Positions 7,318 through 9,467 of a DNA stretch of 9,467 nt are shown here, piece after piece. Position numbers and translations under genes: made by a program. The notes beneath the pieces were generated by a model. It was not told where the DNA came from and searched no databases. It saw nothing but the letters and a program-made list of their open reading frames with translations. Source of the DNA: Sulfurospirillum sp964441765 (lineage in GTDB: Bacteria; Campylobacterota; Campylobacteria; Campylobacterales; Sulfurospirillaceae). Each line of letters opens with the position of its first letter. The stretch's first letter is position 1. The stretch spans positions 1-9,467 of the forward strand of contig CAYTVI010000075.1 in assembly GCA_964441765.1 (NCBI GenBank), written 5' to 3'.

Positions 7318-9465
7318 TTACTGAAGTAATCTAAGAACATTTTGTTGAACTGCATTGGCTTGACTCATCGCATAACTTCCTGATTGTGCAAGAATGTTAA
7401 ACTTAGAGAAGTTTGCTGATTCTGCAGCAAAGTCAACATCACGGATGTTAGACTCAGCAGCTTTCACGTTTACTTGTGTTACCGAAATGTTGTTAATGGT
7501 ACTTACTACTTGATTTTGTACAGAACCGAGGTCTGAGCGGATAGTATCAAGATTTGTAATCGCTGCACTTAAAGTATCGATAGCTTTCATCGCACCTTCA
7601 AGTGTCGTAACATCAATATTTGCAAGATTTGAGAACTCTTCATCACTCAAACCTACACTTCCAGAATTGGTTGTATTAATGTTTAGAGAAGAATTTGCAC
7701 CTATACGACCTGCTGTCGCTCCAGTACCTTTTAAAAGTACCATATCCTCTGCTAGTGTGATGGCAGCTGTTGTTGTAACATCACTTGTTAAAACATCGCC
7801 TGCTTTCATCGCAACACCTGTTTGGGCAGCTGTTGTATCTTGAACAAGAACTGTTCCAGCTTTTAAAATCGTACCTGTACCCAGTGTACTACCTGCCGTA
7901 ATGAGCATATCGTCCGTTAAATTTGTATTTGCAGATACCGTAAACGTTCCACCTATTGTTGAACCTTTAGCCATAATAGTACCTGAACTTAACACCGAAC
8001 CTGCTTTAAGTTGTGTTACAGTACTTGTAGTCATGTCAGCATTATTTTGAGTATCTCCACCTAGTTTTGATCCTGCTTTAAGAATAGTCGCAGAAAGAAG
8101 GATAGAGCCTGCTTTCATAACAGAATCTTCAGAAATTAATGTATTGCCAGTTGTCGCGATATCCGAGCCAATAACAGAACCCGTATTGATTGTTGAACCA
8201 GCTGCAATTGATGCATTAGCTGCACTTGCATCATACTTCATTGTCATATCAGCTGTTAAAGTTAAATCAGCAGCTAACGTCAAGTCAGAGGTTAATACAT
8301 CACCTTTTTTATACGTAGTTGTACCGTTTGTAAAATCTTGCTGAATAACCGTTCCTGAATCAAATACAGTACCACTTTTAAGTGTTGAACCAGCAGTAAT
8401 AAATGCATTTTGAGCCAAAGCTTCCGCTCCAACATTTTTAATAGCTCCCCCTAGTTTTGAACCTTGTTCAAAGGTACTACCAGAGATAATAGTTGAACCA
8501 GCTTTAACAAATGTATCAAGGACTGTCGTTACAGAACCAGTTGATGTCAAATCACCGCCAATAACAGTACCTGCTTTGATTGTACTACTAGCATCAATAG
8601 TTGAACCAGCAGCGAGAATAGAGTCTTTAACAGTAGTATACCCTGAACCAGCAGCTAAAGTAATATTCGCACCTACTGCCCCCGCACCAATGCCTTCAAT
8701 TTGGAATGCTGCAGAACCACTTTGAACAAGCTCTATTTTACCAACAGTTGTCATCTCTTTGGCTGTTGCACCCATAACAGAAACTTCACCTTCTACTTTA
8801 ATGGCTCTACCATCAGAAGTAAGTGTCAACTTACCATCACTACTCATAGAAGCGGTAACGCCTGTTTGAGTTGTTTTGTTGTTAATAGCGTTCACCAATG
8901 TACCATCATTATCATTGGCGGAAACATTGATAGCTCCAATGTTAATACCATTAATTGCAAAATCACTTCCTGTTGTACCTGCAGAAACAGCAGTATCTGA
9001 AGAAGCTTTTACAATAGCTTTTGCAGAAATCCCTGTATCTCCAGAATAACGATTAATTTCATCAGCTAATGCACCCATGCCATTCTGTACATTATTATTA
9101 TACTGAATATCCACAGCTTTAAGTGTCAAACTTTTTCCTGTTTGTGCACTTTTTAATGTTAGTTGAATTTCACCACCTTGATCACTACCTGCATTAAGTG
9201 TTGCACGGCTCGTTTGACCAATTTGACTAGTTTCTGCTGAAGCAATAGAGACTTTAACACTTTCATTAGCATTTGCACCCATCTGGAATTCTTTGTTTTG
9301 GAACGTACCAGAAAGAAGTTTTTGACCGTTGAAAGATGTTGTCTTTGCGATGATGTTCAACTCTTCCATCAACTTATCGATATCTTTTTGAATCGCAAGT
9401 CGTGAAGCAGTATTTTGACCATCAGATGCTGCTTGTACTGCTTTAGTCTTGATTGTATCAAGAAT
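7318..9465 (-). CDS. flaA: Flagellin (FlaA-like) with an expanded hexapeptide-repeat central domain; N-terminus outside the window
   Basis: Flagellin is exported and polymerises into the flagellar filament. The frame is open to the right edge (first full codon 9465-9463), giving 715 visible residues. By comparison with Campylobacter FlaA, about 100 N-terminal residues and the promoter are missing. Visible residues 1-55 are the N-terminal D1 region (ILDTIKTKAVQAASDGQNT; KLMEELNIIAKTTSFNGQK). The ATG at 9369 and TTG at 9372 are internal codons. A flagellin hook IN-like segment (SDFAINGINIG, then GKLTLTSDGRAIKVEG) spans about 164-226. Residues about 267-591 are a Ser/Thr/Gly-rich repeat domain. 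Residues about 604-715 are the conserved C-terminal D1/D0 region, ending SYAMSQANAVQQNVLRLLQ. The total would be about 815 residues against about 570 for C. jejuni FlaA (from memory). The extra length is in the surface-exposed centre, where Campylobacter flagellin carries its O-linked nonulosonates. Confidence 0.97.
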   Translation of the reverse strand: MLDTIKTKAVQAASDGQNTASRLAIQKDIDKLMEELNIIAKTTSFNGQKLLSGTFQNKEFQMGANANESVKVSIASAETSQIGQTSRATLNAGSDQGGEIQLTLKSAQTGKSLTLKAVDIQYNNNVQNGMGALADEINRYSGDTGISAKAIVKASSDTAVSAGTTGSDFAINGINIGAINVSANDNDGTLVNAINNKTTQTGVTASMSSDGKLTLTSDGRAIKVEGEVSVMGATAKEMTTVGKIELVQSGSAAFQIEGIGAGAVGANITLAAGSGYTTVKDSILAAGSTIDASSTIKAGTVIGGDLTSTGSVTTVLDTFVKAGSTIISGSTFEQGSKLGGAIKNVGAEALAQNAFITAGSTLKSGTVFDSGTVIQQDFTNGTTTYKKGDVLTSDLTLAADLTLTADMTMKYDASAANASIAAGSTINTGSVIGSDIATTGNTLISEDSVMKAGSILLSATILKAGSKLGGDTQNNADMTTSTVTQLKAGSVLSSGTIMAKGSTIGGTFTVSANTNLTDDMLITAGSTLGTGTILKAGTVLVQDTTAAQTGVAMKAGDVLTSDVTTTAAITLAEDMVLLKGTGATAGRIGANSSLNINTTNSGSVGLSDEEFSNLANIDVTTLEGAMKAIDTLSAAITNLDTIRSDLGSVQNQVVSTINNISVTQVNVKAAESNIRDVDFAAESANFSKFNILAQSGSYAMSQANAVQQNVLRLLQ
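7693..8667 (-). repeat. Seven-module hexapeptide-repeat domain inside flagellin, predicted left-handed beta-helix
   Basis: The protein shows runs of G-[ST]-x-[ILFV]-x-x hexads, usually three in a row, each block introduced by a [DN]-x-x-[ILVM]-x-A hexad. The G-S/T triplets lie at 8554-8607, 8446-8499, 8338-8391, 8164-8199 (two hexads), 8056-8109, 7948-8001 and 7840-7893. Start-to-start distances are 36, 36, 64, 30, 36 and 36 residues. Examples are GSTIISGSTFEQGSKLGG, GSVLSSGTIMAKGSTIGG and GSTLGTGTILKAGTVLVQ. Modules 3 and 7 carry a longer tail with an identical GDVLTSD. The DNA copies are clearly diverged, for instance around the recurring GTTGAACCAGC motif, so the repeat is stronger at protein than at DNA level. 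Left-handed beta-helices use 18 residues per coil, so 36 residues equals two coils. The fold is a prediction. Confidence 0.85.
8788..8976 (-). other. Flagellin hook IN motif within the flagellin variable region
   Basis: This segment encodes GTTGSDFAINGINIG, then an acidic turn and LVNAINNKTTQTGVTAS, then GKLTLTSDGRAIKVEG. It matches the pattern of the flagellin hook IN domain as seen in Campylobacter FlaA (DTFAINGVTIG, then LTSREGRGIKI; recalled, not searched). It marks the end of the conventional FlaA-like D2 region. The repeat domain begins about 40 residues further downstream in the protein. Confidence 0.75.
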
Positions 9466-9467
9466 GT

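Noticed and set aside
7693..8667. CRISPR or tandem DNA repeat array
   Set aside because: The periodicity is a coding repeat with diverged DNA and an intact reading frame, without identical repeats or unique spacers.
8144..9000. Open frames on the + strand opposite the flagellin repeats
   Set aside because: They mirror the repetitive flagellin coding sequence and show no independent domain; one is rich in Cys and Thr as expected from an antisense frame.
7318..9465. Flagellin starting at the TTG/ATG codons at 9372 or 9369
   Set aside because: The frame continues upstream to the window edge with conserved flagellin sequence (ILDTIKTKAVQAASDGQNT), so these codons are internal and the gene is cut by the window.
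1..9467. Poly-G or poly-C phase-variation tracts typical of Campylobacter glycosylation loci
   Set aside because: The longest G or C runs noticed are five bases (near 2299 and 8447), too short to be credible contingency tracts.

Overview
The window looks like part of a flagellin-glycosylation locus from a flagellated member of Campylobacterota (the former Epsilonproteobacteria). A Sulfurospirillum-like organism is my best guess. The evidence is a pseudaminic acid synthase, a Maf-family flagellin glycosyltransferase and a flagellin whose ends closely resemble Campylobacter FlaA. Base composition is moderate to low in GC. The genus is inferred from memory of these families and not proven here.

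Layout: seven genes run left to right on the + strand. They are pseI (5' end cut off by the window edge), a GT-B-like protein of uncertain function, a Gfo/Idh/MocA oxidoreductase, a DegT/StrS-type PLP aminotransferase, a GNAT acyltransferase, a pseudaminic-acid-associated methyltransferase and maf. The first five are tightly coupled: three junctions are 4-base GTGA or ATGA overlaps and one is a 7-base gap. A 30-base AT-rich gap then precedes the methyltransferase, whose stop codon is one base from the maf start. A flagellin gene runs toward maf on the - strand and leaves the window at the right edge without its N-terminal part. A perfect 8-bp stem hairpin lies in the 56-bp convergent gap. No gap longer than 300 bases lacks a gene. 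I see no tRNA, rRNA, CRISPR array or insertion sequence.

How the genes may work together: PseI makes the nine-carbon sugar pseudaminic acid. Maf is expected to transfer the CMP-activated sugar to Ser/Thr of flagellin, and flagellin is encoded next door. The oxidoreductase, aminotransferase and acyltransferase form a logical oxidise, aminate, acylate series that could make an unusual N-acylated amino sugar or tailor the nonulosonate. The methylase could methylate the glycan. The GT-B-like protein is a candidate second transferase.

The most unusual features are: (1) the flagellin central domain, which contains seven modules of G-[ST]-x-[IL]-x-x hexapeptides, four of the six module spacings being exactly 36 residues, as expected for a left-handed beta-helix; (2) the sugar-tailoring cassette with its orphan GT-B protein; (3) a sharp drop in GC at about position 4610; and (4) three copies of the palindrome TTACATGTAA in one gene, read in two different frames.
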